From Pseudomonas sp. SCB32 (GTDB lineage: Bacteria > Pseudomonadota > Gammaproteobacteria > Pseudomonadales > Pseudomonadaceae): 64,000 bases of DNA. Under the pieces are notes generated by a model. That model was given only the letters and a program-made list of their open reading frames with translations. It was not told where the DNA came from and made no database searches. The position numbers and the translations under genes are program-made. The stretch spans positions 1,922,001 to 1,986,000 of the forward strand of contig NZ_CP045118.1 in NCBI RefSeq assembly GCF_009189165.1, given 5' to 3'. Below, in pieces: positions 43,860 through 53,084 of the stretch. How positions within the stretch are numbered: the first letter of the stretch is position 1; every line of letters starts with the position of its first letter.

Positions 43860-44546
43860 TTAGAAGCGCTCGCCCGGTTGCAGGTAGCGCCAATGGCCGA
43901 CCGGCAACTTGGCCATGGCCACGCCGCCCAGGCGGATGCGGCGAATCGCCTCGACACGCAACCCGGCTTCCCGGCACAGCTTGCCGATCAGCCCCGGACG
44001 CACCTGCTTGCCGGCGATGCGCAGGCGGTTCTCGCTCTGCCAGCTGGCCTTCAATGGCAGGCCCTGGGCCAGCTGTTTCAGGCCGTGGGCGTCCAGTTCG
44101 CCGCTGACCTCGATCACGTACTCATGCTCGACACGTGCGGCATCGTCCACCAGCTTGCGGATGACGCCGAAGTTCTGGGTGAACACCAGCAGGCCGCTGG
44201 CGCCGTCTTCCAGCGGAGTGGTCGGGCGTTGCTGGCGGAAATGCTTGCGCAGCAGGCGTTGCACGGTGGGGTCTTCGCTCCAGCGCTGGTCCGCCCGCAG
44301 CAGCGCCACGGCGTCCTCGACGCTGTAGCCGGCGGGCTTGTGCAGCAGCAGGGTGACCGGCGGCAAGGGCTCGGGTACGGCACCAGGCAGCAGCTCGATG
44401 CGCTGGCTGTCGACCTTGAGTTGCGGCTCTTCCACCGTCACGCCATCTACCGTCACCCAGCCGCCCTCGATGTACAGCTCGGCTTCGCGGCGCGAGCAGG
44501 ACAGCAGCTCGGTGAGGCGCTTGGACAGGCGGATGGGTTCGGACAT
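43860..44546 (-). CDS. RsuA/RluB-family pseudouridine synthase-like protein with altered active site
   Basis: A 228-residue protein: S4 RNA-binding domain (about 5-50; IRLSKRLTELLSCSRREAEL) and a pseudouridine synthase domain (HKPAGYSVEDA, SGLLVFTQN, RRIRLGGVAMAKLPVGHWR). The family motif GRLD-xx-(T/S)SGLL is here TTPLEDGASGLL, so the catalytic Asp position aligns with Glu113. The overall length and the C-terminal motif are normal. It may be a poor or inactive enzyme, or the adjacent Asp114 may serve. The ATG at 44546 is the family start; the reading frame stays open well upstream. Confidence 0.85.
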   Translation of the reverse strand: MSEPIRLSKRLTELLSCSRREAELYIEGGWVTVDGVTVEEPQLKVDSQRIELLPGAVPEPLPPVTLLLHKPAGYSVEDAVALLRADQRWSEDPTVQRLLRKHFRQQRPTTPLEDGASGLLVFTQNFGVIRKLVDDAARVEHEYVIEVSGELDAHGLKQLAQGLPLKASWQSENRLRIAGKQVRPGLIGKLCREAGLRVEAIRRIRLGGVAMAKLPVGHWRYLQPGERF

Positions 44547-44734
44547 GACGGAAGACCGGGGCAGGAAAGGGGGCACCATTGTAACCGCAAGCAGCCGGAA
44601 TGATCCGTATCCCCGCCGCTCAGGCCTGAAAACGGATGGGGAGCCATGCGATGCGGATAGCCCACCCTGGTCGACGGGCTTTGCATCAGAAAGAGACCGA
44701 GGCGCCCGTGGCCTCGGCCACGGGCGAGGGGGCT

Positions 44735-45835
44735 TCAGGGGGATGGAGTGGCGGGCGGCTCCACCGGGGTTTCGCGCTCGCGCACCCACGACATGAACAG
44801 CTCGTAGCCCAGGGCCAGGACCACCGGGCCGACGAACAGGCCGATGATGCCATTGCTGAGCATGCCGCCCAGGGCGCCGAACAGGATCACCGCCATCGGC
44901 ACCTTGCTGCCACGACCGAACAGCAGCGGCTTGAGCACGTTGTCGCTGAGGCCGCCGATTACGGTCCAGATGGTGAACAGGATGCTCACCAGCAGCGAGT
45001 CGCCGGTCATGAAAACATAGACGATCGCCGGCAGGGTGATCAGCACGACCGGCAGCTGGGTGATACCGAGCAGCAGTACGCCCAGGGACAGCAGGCCGGC
45101 GCCGGGGATGCCCATGACGATGAAGCCCAGGCCGAGGATCATCGTCTGGATGAACGCCACGCCCACCACGCCCTGGGCCACCGCGCGGATGGTCCCGGTG
45201 CACAGCTCGGCCAGCCCCGGACCGCGTTCCGGGCCGGAGATGCGAATGGCGATATCGCAGGCGGTGGTGCTGCCCAGCTTGCCGTAGGCCATGATGATGC
45301 CGGCGATGACGAAGGCGGCGAGGAACTGCATCAGACCCATGCCGACGCCCGCCGCCTGGCCGGCGATCTTCTTCGCCACGCCTTGCAGGTGCGGGGCCAG
45401 TTGTTGCGCAACGCCCATGAAGTCGGTGGCGACGCGTTGCCAGAACGGATAGACGTACTGCCCGATCAGCGGCCATTTCTGCACCGAGTCCGGTGGCAGC
45501 GGAACATGCAGGGTGCGGTTCTGGATCGCCTGCACCAGGTCGCGCACGGACTCGGCCATGGACAGGCCGATCACCACCACCGGCACCAGCAGGATCACCA
45601 GGCCCAGCAGCACGATCAGCGTTGCCGCGCTGTTCGGCCGTTCGCCGAGGGCGCGGCTGAACATCTGGTGCAGCGGGTAGAGGGTGATGGCGAGGATCAC
45701 CGACCACAGCATGAGATCGAGGAAGGGGTGGAAGATCCGGAAGCAGAAGAGGGCCAGCAGCAGTATCAGGCCGGCGCGGATGAGCACGTCGAGCAGATTG
45801 CGGGACAGCAGCTTTTCCGGGGGCGGGGGCAACAT
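44735..45835 (-). CDS. AI-2E family transporter (YdiK/PerM-like permease)
   Basis: A 366-residue protein with eight hydrophobic helices and conserved parts LPAIVYVF and GGLSDNVLKPLLFGRGSKVP. Family members are loosely linked to autoinducer-2 or other small-molecule export, or to Na+/H+ exchange; the substrate is unknown. RBS AAGGAGCT precedes the ATG at 45835. Confidence 0.88.
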   Translation of the reverse strand: MLPPPPEKLLSRNLLDVLIRAGLILLLALFCFRIFHPFLDLMLWSVILAITLYPLHQMFSRALGERPNSAATLIVLLGLVILLVPVVVIGLSMAESVRDLVQAIQNRTLHVPLPPDSVQKWPLIGQYVYPFWQRVATDFMGVAQQLAPHLQGVAKKIAGQAAGVGMGLMQFLAAFVIAGIIMAYGKLGSTTACDIAIRISGPERGPGLAELCTGTIRAVAQGVVGVAFIQTMILGLGFIVMGIPGAGLLSLGVLLLGITQLPVVLITLPAIVYVFMTGDSLLVSILFTIWTVIGGLSDNVLKPLLFGRGSKVPMAVILFGALGGMLSNGIIGLFVGPVVLALGYELFMSWVRERETPVEPPATPSP

Positions 45836-45956
45836 CGAGAGCTCCTTGCAACGGTGACCGGGGCGGCCAAGTCCTGACTATTGGCGGACTCTGCCCGAGA
45901 GCAAGGCGTGGAAGCAATAAAAGATGCGGGGGAATTACGCGGGGCTGTGCGGAAGT

Positions 45957-45989
45957 GCAAAACGGGCAGCCCGCCGGAGGCCGGCGGGC
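45957..45989 (-). terminator. Intrinsic terminator for the small gene at 46005
   Basis: A perfect nine-base stem GCCCGCCGG/CCGGCGGGC with a three-base loop at 45969-45989 is followed, on the minus strand, by TGCCCGTTTTGC. The T-run is short, so termination is likely but not certain. Confidence 0.6.
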
Positions 45990-46004
45990 TTGCCGAAAAG
46001 GGGG

Positions 46005-46196
46005 TTACTTCTTGCCGAGGCTGATGTGGCGGCTCGGTGCGCCGTAGTTCTGACCGGTGACACCCTTGGCGATCTGCTGGATCTCGCCACCGGAGTTCAG
46101 GAAGGCGGCAATCTGGGCTTCCAGAGCTTCGCTGGTAGCGGTCGCTGCGGGAGCTTTGGGGGCGGCCTTCTGGCGGGTGGAGGGCTTGGTGGTCAT
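46005..46196 (-). CDS. Small basic conserved protein, unknown
   Basis: A 63-residue protein starting MTTKPSTRQKAAPK, Ala/Lys-rich at first, with a more ordered second half: EAQIAAFLNSGGEIQQIAKG and YGAPSRHISLGKK. A Met three codons earlier is an alternative start. A terminator follows it. The SGGEIQ-containing half looks like a conserved pseudomonad family with no known role; a nucleic-acid-binding role is possible but only inferred from its basic charge. Confidence 0.7.
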   Translation of the reverse strand: MTTKPSTRQKAAPKAPAATATSEALEAQIAAFLNSGGEIQQIAKGVTGQNYGAPSRHISLGKK

Positions 46197-46357
46197 ATCT
46201 GCCATACCTGTCTGCGCAAATTGGCCGGCCATTGTACACGAAATGAGCATCCTTCGGGGCGGTAATGGCATGAATGGTTCTACGCCGCGCCCGTCGTCGC
46301 CTGCGCGCGGTCCACGGTGCTACGCTCGTGGGCCCTGATGCGCGCATCGAGTCGTCC

Positions 46358-48127
46358 ATGCCCCTGCTGTCGTCCCGCCAGCGCAATGCCCTGCGCCTGG
46401 CCCGTTCGTTCCTCGCTCCGTATCGCTGGCGCGCCCTGGGGGCGCTGGTCGCCCTGCTGTTCACCGCGGGGATCACCCTGTCGCTGGGGCAGGGCATCCG
46501 CATGCTGGTTGACCAGGGCTTCGTCACCCAGTCCGAGCCGCTGCTCAACCGCGCCATCGGGATCTTCTTCGTGCTGGTGGCCGGGCTCGCGGTGGGCACC
46601 TTCGTGCGCTTCTACCTGGTGTCGTGGATCGGCGAGCGCTTCGTCGCCGACATCCGCCGACGGGTGTTCGACCACCTGATCGAGCTGCATCCGGGCTTCT
46701 ACGAGAACAACCGCGCCTCGGAAATCCAGTCGCGCCTCACCGCCGACACCACGCTGCTGCAGACGGTGATCGGCTCGTCGCTGTCGATGGCGTTGCGCAA
46801 CACGCTGATGCTGATCGGCGGCGTGGCGCTGATGTTCATCACCAACGCCAAGCTGACCAGCATCGTGGTCGCCTCGCTGCCGCTGGTGATCGCGCCGATC
46901 CTGTTGTTCGGTCGCCGTGTCCGCAGCCTGTCGCGGTTGAGCCAGGACCGCGTTGCCGATGTCGGCAGCTATGTCGGCGAGACCCTCGGGCAGATCAAGA
47001 CGGTGCAGGCCTACAACCACCAGGCGCAGGATCGCCAGCGCTTCGGCGCCACCGTCGAGCAGGCCTTCGATACTGCGCGCCGGCGCATCATGCAGCGCTC
47101 CTGGCTGGTCAGCGTGGTGATCCTGCTGGTGCTCGGGGCGGTGGGTGTGATGCTCTGGGTCGGAGGTATGGATGTGATTGCCGGCCGGATCACCGCCGGC
47201 GAGCTGGCGGCCTTCGTGTTCTACAGCCTGCTCGTCGGCATGGCCTTCGGCACCCTGAGCGAGGTGATCGGCGAGTTGCAGCGTGCCGCCGGCGCCGCCG
47301 AGCGCATCGCCGAGCTGCTGCGGGCGCGCAGTGACATCCACACCCCGGCCAGCGGCCTGCTGCATCTGCCGCAGCGGGTTGGCGGCAGCCTCTCGCTGGA
47401 AGGGGTGCGATTCGCCTATCCCTCGCGCCTGCAGCAATGGGCCATCGATGGCATTGACCTGCGGGTCGAGGCGGGGGAAACCCTGGCCCTGGTCGGGCCC
47501 TCCGGCGCCGGCAAGTCCACGTTGTTCGACCTGCTGTTGCGCTTCTATGACCCGCAGGAAGGGCGCATCCGCATCGACGGCCAGCCCATCGCCCAGCTCG
47601 ACCCCGCTGACCTGCGCCGCAGCTTTGCCCTGGTATCGCAGAATCCGGCGCTGTTCTTCGGCAGCGTGGAGGAGAACATCCGCTATGGACGGCCCGGCGC
47701 CACCGACGCCGAAGTCGAGGCTGCCGCCCGCGCCGCCCATGCCCACGAATTCATCCTGCGCCTGCCGCAGGGCTATCAGACTCACCTGGGCGAGAGCGGC
47801 CAGGGGCTTTCCGGCGGCCAGCGCCAGCGCCTGGCGATCGCCCGTGCGCTGCTGGTGGATGCACCGATCCTGCTGCTGGACGAAGCCACCAGCGCCCTCG
47901 ACGCGGAGAGCGAGCACCTGATCCAGCAGGCTCTGCCGGGGCTGATGAGCGGCCGCACCACCCTGGTGATCGCGCACCGGCTGGCTACGGTGCTGAATGC
48001 CGACCGCATCGCGGTGATCGATCATGGCCGGCTGGTAGCACTGGGGCGGCATGCCGAACTGGTGACCAGCAGTCCGCTGTATGCGCGCCTGGCCGAGCTA
48101 CAGTTCGGGCAGGCGGAGAACCTGTAG
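46358..48127 (+). CDS. ABC transporter, fused permease and ATPase (lipid-exporter type)
   Basis: A 589-residue half-transporter: six transmembrane helices (about 30-320) followed by an ABC ATPase with Walker A GPSGAGKST, signature LSGGQRQRLAIARAL and Walker B LLLDEATSALD. The layout is that of the MsbA-like lipid exporter group; the substrate is unknown. The start is uncertain: ATG 46358 has no clear ribosome-binding site, and an ATG at 46274 would add 28 Arg-rich residues. Confidence 0.88.
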   Translation: MPLLSSRQRNALRLARSFLAPYRWRALGALVALLFTAGITLSLGQGIRMLVDQGFVTQSEPLLNRAIGIFFVLVAGLAVGTFVRFYLVSWIGERFVADIRRRVFDHLIELHPGFYENNRASEIQSRLTADTTLLQTVIGSSLSMALRNTLMLIGGVALMFITNAKLTSIVVASLPLVIAPILLFGRRVRSLSRLSQDRVADVGSYVGETLGQIKTVQAYNHQAQDRQRFGATVEQAFDTARRRIMQRSWLVSVVILLVLGAVGVMLWVGGMDVIAGRITAGELAAFVFYSLLVGMAFGTLSEVIGELQRAAGAAERIAELLRARSDIHTPASGLLHLPQRVGGSLSLEGVRFAYPSRLQQWAIDGIDLRVEAGETLALVGPSGAGKSTLFDLLLRFYDPQEGRIRIDGQPIAQLDPADLRRSFALVSQNPALFFGSVEENIRYGRPGATDAEVEAAARAAHAHEFILRLPQGYQTHLGESGQGLSGGQRQRLAIARALLVDAPILLLDEATSALDAESEHLIQQALPGLMSGRTTLVIAHRLATVLNADRIAVIDHGRLVALGRHAELVTSSPLYARLAELQFGQAENL

Positions 48128-48203
48128 GGCGTATAACCGTTCGCATCGTTGGCGCCCTGGCCAGGATCGGAGTGTCCTAGGTGCGGGCAGGCACAGGATG
48201 CCT

Positions 48204-48253
48204 TGTAGGAGCGGGCCATGCCCGCGAATCGCGCGCATGGCGCGCTCCTACAA
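48204..48253. repeat. Compact REP pair
   Basis: TGTAGGAGCGGGCCATGCCC at the left and an inverted copy GCATGGCGCGCTCCTACA at the right abut with almost no spacer. It lies between the ABC transporter and the S1 protein gene. Confidence 0.85.
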
Positions 48254-48341
48254 GTTCAGGCCCGGCGTAATCCAGTAACCGGCGGCAGCCAATGTGCACC
48301 AATGCGCGTAGAATGCTCGCCCCGTTCACGAGGTAAGCGTC

Positions 48342-49178
48342 ATGGCAGTCATAGGTCGGTTCAATTCGTTGCAGGTGGCCAAGCACACCGATTTCGGTCT
48401 CTACCTGGATGGCGAGAGCCACGGCGAAATCCTGCTGCCCAAGCGTTATGTGCCGAAGAACGAACCCACCGAAGTGGGCGACTGGCTCAACGTGTTCATC
48501 TACCTGGACAGCGAAGACCGCCTGATCGCCACCACCCAGAAACCCAAGGTGCAGGTCGGTGGCTTCGCCAGCCTCAAGGTGGTCGAAGTCAACCGCGTCG
48601 GCCTGTTCCTCGACTGGGGCCTGCCCAAGGACCTGCTGCTGCCGCACTCGGAAGAGAAGCGCCCGCTGCAGGTCGGCGACTACTGCGTGGTCTACGTCTA
48701 CCTCGACGAGCGCACCCGCCGCATCACCGCCACCGCGCGCCTGGATCGCTACCTGGACAACACCCCGGCCAACTACAAGGCTGGCCAGCAGGTGGATCTG
48801 CTGGTGGTGGAGCGCACCGACCTTGGCTACAAGGCCATCATCGACGGCAAACACTGGGGCCTGATCCACAAGAACGAAGTCTTCAAGTTCATGCGCAACG
48901 GCCTGCGCGAGACCGGCTACATCAAGGAAATGCGCGCCGACGGCAAGATCAGCCTGAGCCTGCAACCGGCCGGCGCCGGCCTTTCCGATGCGCTCAGCGA
49001 GCAGATTCTCCAGGCCCTGCGCGAAGCCGGCGGCCGGCTGGCGCTGAGTGACAAGAGCCCGCCGGATCTAATCGCGCAGCAGTTCGGTGTCAGCAAGGGC
49101 AACTTCAAGAAGGCTATCGGCGGCCTGTACAAGCAGGGCCTGATCACCATCCTCGACGACGGCATCGAGCTGGTCTGA
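48342..49178 (+). CDS. S1-domain RNA-binding protein, CvfB/YitL-like
   Basis: A 278-residue protein with three S1-type beta-barrel modules (about 1-65, 67-130, 145-210) and a C-terminal winged-helix-like domain (PPDLIAQQFGVSKGNFKKAI, YKQGLITILDDGIEL). This matches CvfB, a virulence regulator in Staphylococcus. In Pseudomonas the role is not known to me. RBS GAGG precedes the ATG at 48342. Confidence 0.88.
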   Translation: MAVIGRFNSLQVAKHTDFGLYLDGESHGEILLPKRYVPKNEPTEVGDWLNVFIYLDSEDRLIATTQKPKVQVGGFASLKVVEVNRVGLFLDWGLPKDLLLPHSEEKRPLQVGDYCVVYVYLDERTRRITATARLDRYLDNTPANYKAGQQVDLLVVERTDLGYKAIIDGKHWGLIHKNEVFKFMRNGLRETGYIKEMRADGKISLSLQPAGAGLSDALSEQILQALREAGGRLALSDKSPPDLIAQQFGVSKGNFKKAIGGLYKQGLITILDDGIELV

Positions 49179-49183
49179 ACCGC

Positions 49184-49597
49184 TCAGCCGCGCCCGCGCA
49201 CGATGGATTCGGCAACCGCGCAACGCGGTTGCACCGGCGCCAGTGAGGCCATGCGCTGCAGGTCCACCGGCTTGCCGGGTTCTGCCCTGAGCTGGCGGCG
49301 CAGGTCGTCGAAGACCTGATCGTGCTCCTTGCGAAAGCGCACCACCGGCCCTGGGCACAGGCGCAGGCCGTGGCGGCGCAGCAGGCGGGTGGCGCTGCTG
49401 GCGAAGTTGAAGGCGATGTCGCCGGGCAGTTCGAAGCGCTCATCGAACGGCTGGCCATCGATCTCGCCAGTCAGTTGGAATCTGACCCGCGCATCGCGGC
49501 TGGCCGGGTTCTCCACCTGGTAGTTCAGGCGGATGAGGTACTGCTGTCGGTCGATGCCCTGGCTGGAGTGAATGATGACCTGGGCAGGCTGGCTCAT
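49184..49597 (-). CDS. Hypothetical protein
   Basis: A 137-residue cytoplasmic protein starting MSQPAQVIIHSSQGIDRQQY, mainly beta-strand-like at first, then a helical, Arg-rich part (ATRLLRRHGLRLCPGP). RBS AAGGAGG is five bases before the ATG at 49597, which makes the start firm. It converges on the S1 protein gene with a 5-bp gap. No family recognised. Confidence 0.7.
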   Translation of the reverse strand: MSQPAQVIIHSSQGIDRQQYLIRLNYQVENPASRDARVRFQLTGEIDGQPFDERFELPGDIAFNFASSATRLLRRHGLRLCPGPVVRFRKEHDQVFDDLRRQLRAEPGKPVDLQRMASLAPVQPRCAVAESIVRGRG

Positions 49598-49797
49598 GGG
49601 GACCTCCTTGAGAATGCCGGCGTCGCGGGCCGCTGCGAACGCCACGGCCGGGATTGACGCTCGAAACCGGGTTTGCAAACCCAGTTTCGAGCCTGGCGGC
49701 TCTCATCGGTCTGATGTGCATCAAGGAGGGGGAGTTTCCAGCCGCAGGTTGCCGCTCCGCGACGCATGAGCTGCGCGGAACGAGAGGCACCGCTACG

Positions 49798-50352
49798 TCA
49801 CATCATGTGGCGGAAGCGGTTCCAGGCCTGTTCGACGGACAGCAGCCAGTTCGGCGTCGCCGCGCCGAATCCGGCGATTTCCAGGCGCGGGTGATGACGC
49901 ACTACCATGTCCAGCAGCGGCTCCTGCTCGGGCTTCACGTCGACGAAGAACACATGCCGGCCGGAATGCAGGCTGGGTTCGAAGCGGCGTACGTCACCGC
50001 TGGGACGTTGCAGGCCGACGAAGCTGCCTTCCCACAGGCTGAAGCCCATCAGCACCGCGGCGAGGAACAGCACCGGAATCCAGCCGGCGGCGGTTTGCGT
50101 CCAACCGCTGAAGTAGCCCACCAGCAGTACCAGAACCGCCAGCGAGGCGCCGATCAGCAGGCCGATCTTGCCCCAGTGCACGACATCCTTCTTCATCACC
50201 GAGGGCACTTCATGCAACCGATGCTCGTCCAGTGCGGCATCCTGGTCGCTCAGCACGTGCATCTGCTCCATGCTGATGCCGCTTTCCTGCAATTCGTGTT
50301 CGACCTTGTCCAGATCGTCCAGGTTGTCACTGATGTAGTAATGCCTGTTCAT
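49798..50352 (-). CDS. Two-helix membrane protein of the conserved Pseudomonas MNRHYYISDNLDDL family
   Basis: A 184-residue protein: an N-terminal soluble part (MNRHYYISDNLDDLDKVEHE), two transmembrane helices (about 63-83 and 91-110) and a cytoplasmic end. The N-terminal half resembles stress-protein domains of the general-stress-protein 17M type (a short helix-strand fold read as LHEVPSVMKKDVVHWGKIG before the membrane). The function is unknown. RBS GGAGG precedes the ATG at 50352. Confidence 0.8.
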   Translation of the reverse strand: MNRHYYISDNLDDLDKVEHELQESGISMEQMHVLSDQDAALDEHRLHEVPSVMKKDVVHWGKIGLLIGASLAVLVLLVGYFSGWTQTAAGWIPVLFLAAVLMGFSLWEGSFVGLQRPSGDVRRFEPSLHSGRHVFFVDVKPEQEPLLDMVVRHHPRLEIAGFGAATPNWLLSVEQAWNRFRHMM

Positions 50353-50570
50353 GACGAACCTCCGACCCCCGGCCATACCCCCTTGGGTTTGACTTCGATT
50401 TGCCGGGGTTTGCCGGCAAATCGCCGCCATTTGATGAATTTCGTCAGATTTGAGTCTAGCACCGGCAGGAGGGCCTCCACGGGGCGGGAGCCCAATGGTC
50501 GCATGGCTTGCGCGCTGCCCCTACATGGCCGAGGATGCCGCTTTCCAGACAGTCCGGGGGCGAGAGCGAG

Positions 50571-51110
50571 ATGATCCGCGAGATTCTCAAGATGGGTGAC
50601 GAACGCCTGCTGCGCGTGGCGCCGCCGGTGCCGGCGTCGATGTTCGGCAGCGCCGAGTTGCAGGCGCTGATCGACGACATGTTCGAGACCATGCATCAAG
50701 TCGGCGGCGTTGGCCTTGCCGCTCCGCAGATCGGTGTCGACCTGCAGCTGGTGATCTTCGGTTTCGAGCGCAGCGAGCGCTACCCGGATGCCCCGGCGGT
50801 GCCGCCGACCATCCTCCTCAACCCGGTGATCACGCCGCTCGGAGAGGAACTGGAGGAGGGCTGGGAGGGCTGCCTGTCGGTGCCCGGCCTGCGCGGCGCG
50901 GTGAATCGCTACCGGTCCATCCGCTACCAGGGTGTCGACCCGCAGGGGCAACCCATCGACCGCAGCGTCGAGGGCTTTCACGCCCGCGTGGTGCAGCACG
51001 AGTGCGATCACCTGATCGGCCGGCTGTATCCGTCGCGGATCACTGATTTCAGCAAGTTCGGATTTACCGAGGTGCTGTTCCCGGGGCTCGATCCGGAGGC
51101 GGATGACTGA
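50571..51110 (+). CDS. def: Peptide deformylase
   Basis: A 179-residue enzyme with all three deformylase motifs: [18 protein letters not shown] (Cys101) and QHECDHLIG (His143, Glu144, His147, the HExxH metal site). It removes the formyl group from new proteins. Pseudomonads carry two or three paralogues; this one is not next to fmt, so it is likely an additional copy. The start is taken at ATG 50571 (GGGCGAGAGCGAG upstream is a weak ribosome-binding site). Confidence 0.92.
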   Translation: MIREILKMGDERLLRVAPPVPASMFGSAELQALIDDMFETMHQVGGVGLAAPQIGVDLQLVIFGFERSERYPDAPAVPPTILLNPVITPLGEELEEGWEGCLSVPGLRGAVNRYRSIRYQGVDPQGQPIDRSVEGFHARVVQHECDHLIGRLYPSRITDFSKFGFTEVLFPGLDPEADD

Positions 51111-51210
51111 GACCGGCCTGCGGGATTGTGATCGGGCAGGAGCAGGTTCGGCGTGGGGCGATTCCGCAGGGGACAACGGTTCGCGGGAGCGCCATTGGGC
51201 GCTTTTGGCA

Positions 51211-51272
51211 GGCATGGCCCGCTCCTACAGGAACCTGCCGAATCGCTCCGTAGGAGCAGGCCATGCCCACGA
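51211..51272. repeat. REPIN
   Basis: GGCATGGCCCGCTCCTACAG at 51211 and inverted GTAGGAGCAGGCCATGCC ending near 51270 are separated by about 17 bp. It sits in the 265-bp gap after def, which holds no other recognisable feature. Confidence 0.83.
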
Positions 51273-51375
51273 CCCGCCGGATGCCAGCGTTGCCAGGAGG
51301 CACCTGGGTTACGGGACTGAATTCGATAAGCGGATAGCCTCTCCCAAGGCTACCCGCGTGATGAGGGATGGACCC

Positions 51376-51504
51376 TCAGGACGGTTGCTGCGGGGTGCCC
51401 AGCAGCGTCTTGCCGGATTTCTTCTGCCGCTTGGCCATGCGCTTTTCGTGCGCGGTTTTCAGCGGCTTCTTCTTGCTTTGCTTCTTCGCGTCGAGACCTT
51501 TCAT
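51376..51504 (-). CDS. Tiny basic protein (42 residues)
   Basis: A short frame: MKGLDAKKQSKKKPLKTAHE, then KRMAKRQKKSGKTLLGTPQQ and PS before the stop. RBS GGAGG lies eight bases before the ATG at 51504. Nearly 40% of residues are Lys or Arg. Similar very small Lys-rich proteins starting MKGLDxKK are common in pseudomonads as I recall. The role is unknown; RNA or ribosome binding would fit the charge. Confidence 0.7.
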   Translation of the reverse strand: MKGLDAKKQSKKKPLKTAHEKRMAKRQKKSGKTLLGTPQQPS

Positions 51505-51585
51505 GGCTTGTCCTCCGACGGGACGCCCTCGATCCGAGAGCGGACAGCTACAGCATAGCCCTCGGACGCCGCGCCGCTTCGCCGT

Positions 51586-51774
51586 TCAGCCGGTGGCGAG
51601 GCGTTCCAGCTCGCGGCGCACCATCGCGGCGTAGTGGGGCGGCGTCAGGCGGTACAGCTCGGTGGCCACCCAGGGCAGCCAGCGCGCGCCCATGGCTTCG
51701 CGCTCGGCCAGCAGGCGCCGGGCTTCGGCCTCGGCGCGCTGGGCGTGTTCCTGGTGATAGTCGGCACGGCTCAT
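51586..51774 (-). CDS. Small hypothetical protein
   Basis: A 62-residue, Glu/Arg/Ala-rich helical protein (YHQEHAQRAEAEARRLLAER, then WVATELYRLTPPHYAAMVRR). No clear ribosome-binding site is seen. The start lies 10 bp after the stop of the upstream same-strand gene, so translation could be coupled. Codon use looks like that of real genes here. Confidence 0.6.
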   Translation of the reverse strand: MSRADYHQEHAQRAEAEARRLLAEREAMGARWLPWVATELYRLTPPHYAAMVRRELERLATG

Positions 51775-51784
51775 GGGGCGGGGT

Positions 51785-52231
51785 TCAGCTCTTGGCGCAA
51801 TCCAGGGTCTGCGGGTCGATGGTGATGCTGGCCAGCGGCTTGCCGTCGCTGCCGGTGTATTCGTGGGTGACGCTCAGGTGGTGTTCGCGGAAGCGCTGCA
51901 GCAGCTCGGTCTGCTGGCAGGTTGTGCTCTCCAGTTGCGATCTCAGGCCGTTCTCGAACTTGGCGCGGGCCCCCAGATCCATCCGGTCCAGACGCAGGCT
52001 GGAAATCCCGTAGCGGTAATACAGGATCTTCTTCACCGGGTCGAGCTGCACGCTGTTCAGGGTGGTGACCTTGTCCACCTGGTGCGGCAGGTTGGTGCGG
52101 GTGACCTGGTCGAAGTACTCCACCGAGTCCTTGAGGAACTTGGCTTCCTCGGCGGTATCGTCGGCCTGTACGGCAAGGCTGCTCAGCAGCAGGAGGGGCA
52201 AGGCGAGGCGGGGCATCAGGCGGATCGGCAT
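51785..52231 (-). CDS. Secreted hypothetical protein
   Basis: A 148-residue protein with a signal peptide (MPIRLMPRLALPLLLLSSLA, cleavage after VQA). The mature part has KFLKDSVEYFDQVTRTN, one cysteine pair (STTCQQ, TLDCAKS) and no recognised domain. RBS AGGA precedes the ATG at 52231. It is probably periplasmic and is followed by the 62-residue gene on the same strand. Confidence 0.75.
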   Translation of the reverse strand: MPIRLMPRLALPLLLLSSLAVQADDTAEEAKFLKDSVEYFDQVTRTNLPHQVDKVTTLNSVQLDPVKKILYYRYGISSLRLDRMDLGARAKFENGLRSQLESTTCQQTELLQRFREHHLSVTHEYTGSDGKPLASITIDPQTLDCAKS

Positions 52232-52476
52232 GCGGTTGTCCTGTACGGCGATAGGAATATGACGCGAAAGCGCCAGGGAGTTTATAGGCCATGGCGCGGC
52301 GTTCCGCCCGGCGCAGGCGCGCCTTATGTGCCCAGGGCGCCGAATGCCAGGCGTCGCACCGTGGGGCCGCTCGCGGCGCGTTTCTTTTCCGGTTAATCTT
52401 GCGCACCGCATGCGGTGGGCGCTGGCCCGGTTTTCATCCTCCCCCCTTTTCTGGAAGCAGGCTCGCTGCCATTGCC

Positions 52477-52911
52477 ATGATCGAACTCACTCACCTCGAC
52501 CTCTCCACCGATTCCGCCGCGCAACGCGTGGTCAAGGACGAAACCGTCACCGTCGAATTCGCCGCAGCGCCGGGCGAGTTGATGAGCCTCGAAGGGCCGA
52601 ACCGCTACGCACCCGGTGATGCGATCATCAGCGGCGCGACCGGGGAGCGCTGGGTCGTCTCCCGCGAGCGCTTCGATCCGAAGTACCTGCCTGCCGATGC
52701 AGCGCTCGCCCACGGCGAGCCAGGTGCCTATCGCAACCGCCCGAGCGTGGTGCTCGCAAGGCGCATGGACGAGCCGTTCACCCTCCTGCGTTCGGCGGGC
52801 GGCGACCGTCTCAACGGCGAGGCCGGCGACTGGGTCATGCAGTACGCGCCCGGCGACTACGGTGTGGTGAAGGCGGCGCGTTTCGCCAAGGTCTATCGAC
52901 TGGCCGACTGA
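52477..52911 (+). CDS. PGDYG-family protein
   Basis: A 144-residue cytoplasmic protein containing the motif APGDYGVVKAARFAKVY near the C-terminus, which defines the small PGDYG family. Other parts (VEFAAAPGELMSLEGPNRYA, GDAIISGATGERWVV) are similar in style. The function is unknown. I chose the ATG at 52477 because the upstream extension is Arg-rich and non-conserved-looking. Confidence 0.78.
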   Translation: MIELTHLDLSTDSAAQRVVKDETVTVEFAAAPGELMSLEGPNRYAPGDAIISGATGERWVVSRERFDPKYLPADAALAHGEPGAYRNRPSVVLARRMDEPFTLLRSAGGDRLNGEAGDWVMQYAPGDYGVVKAARFAKVYRLAD

Positions 52912-53084
52912 GCCGTTCCCCACGCACCTTACGCACGTCCTTCTGGCACTGGAGAGCGCCCAGCGGCTATGGTCTGTCCTGGCGGCGCTCTGCGCCGCGC
53001 TTTTCATTGCAACTTTTCCCGCGCCGCGCAGGTCCACCCTGCAGACGTCGGTCGGCGGGGCGGCCAGCAGAAGGACGGAGCGGG

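Noticed and set aside
44547..45917. Long minus-strand frame continuous with the pseudouridine-synthase-like gene
   Set aside because: Its upstream part is the antisense-frame shadow of the AI-2E permease gene; Arg/Pro/Gly-rich composition and no motif.
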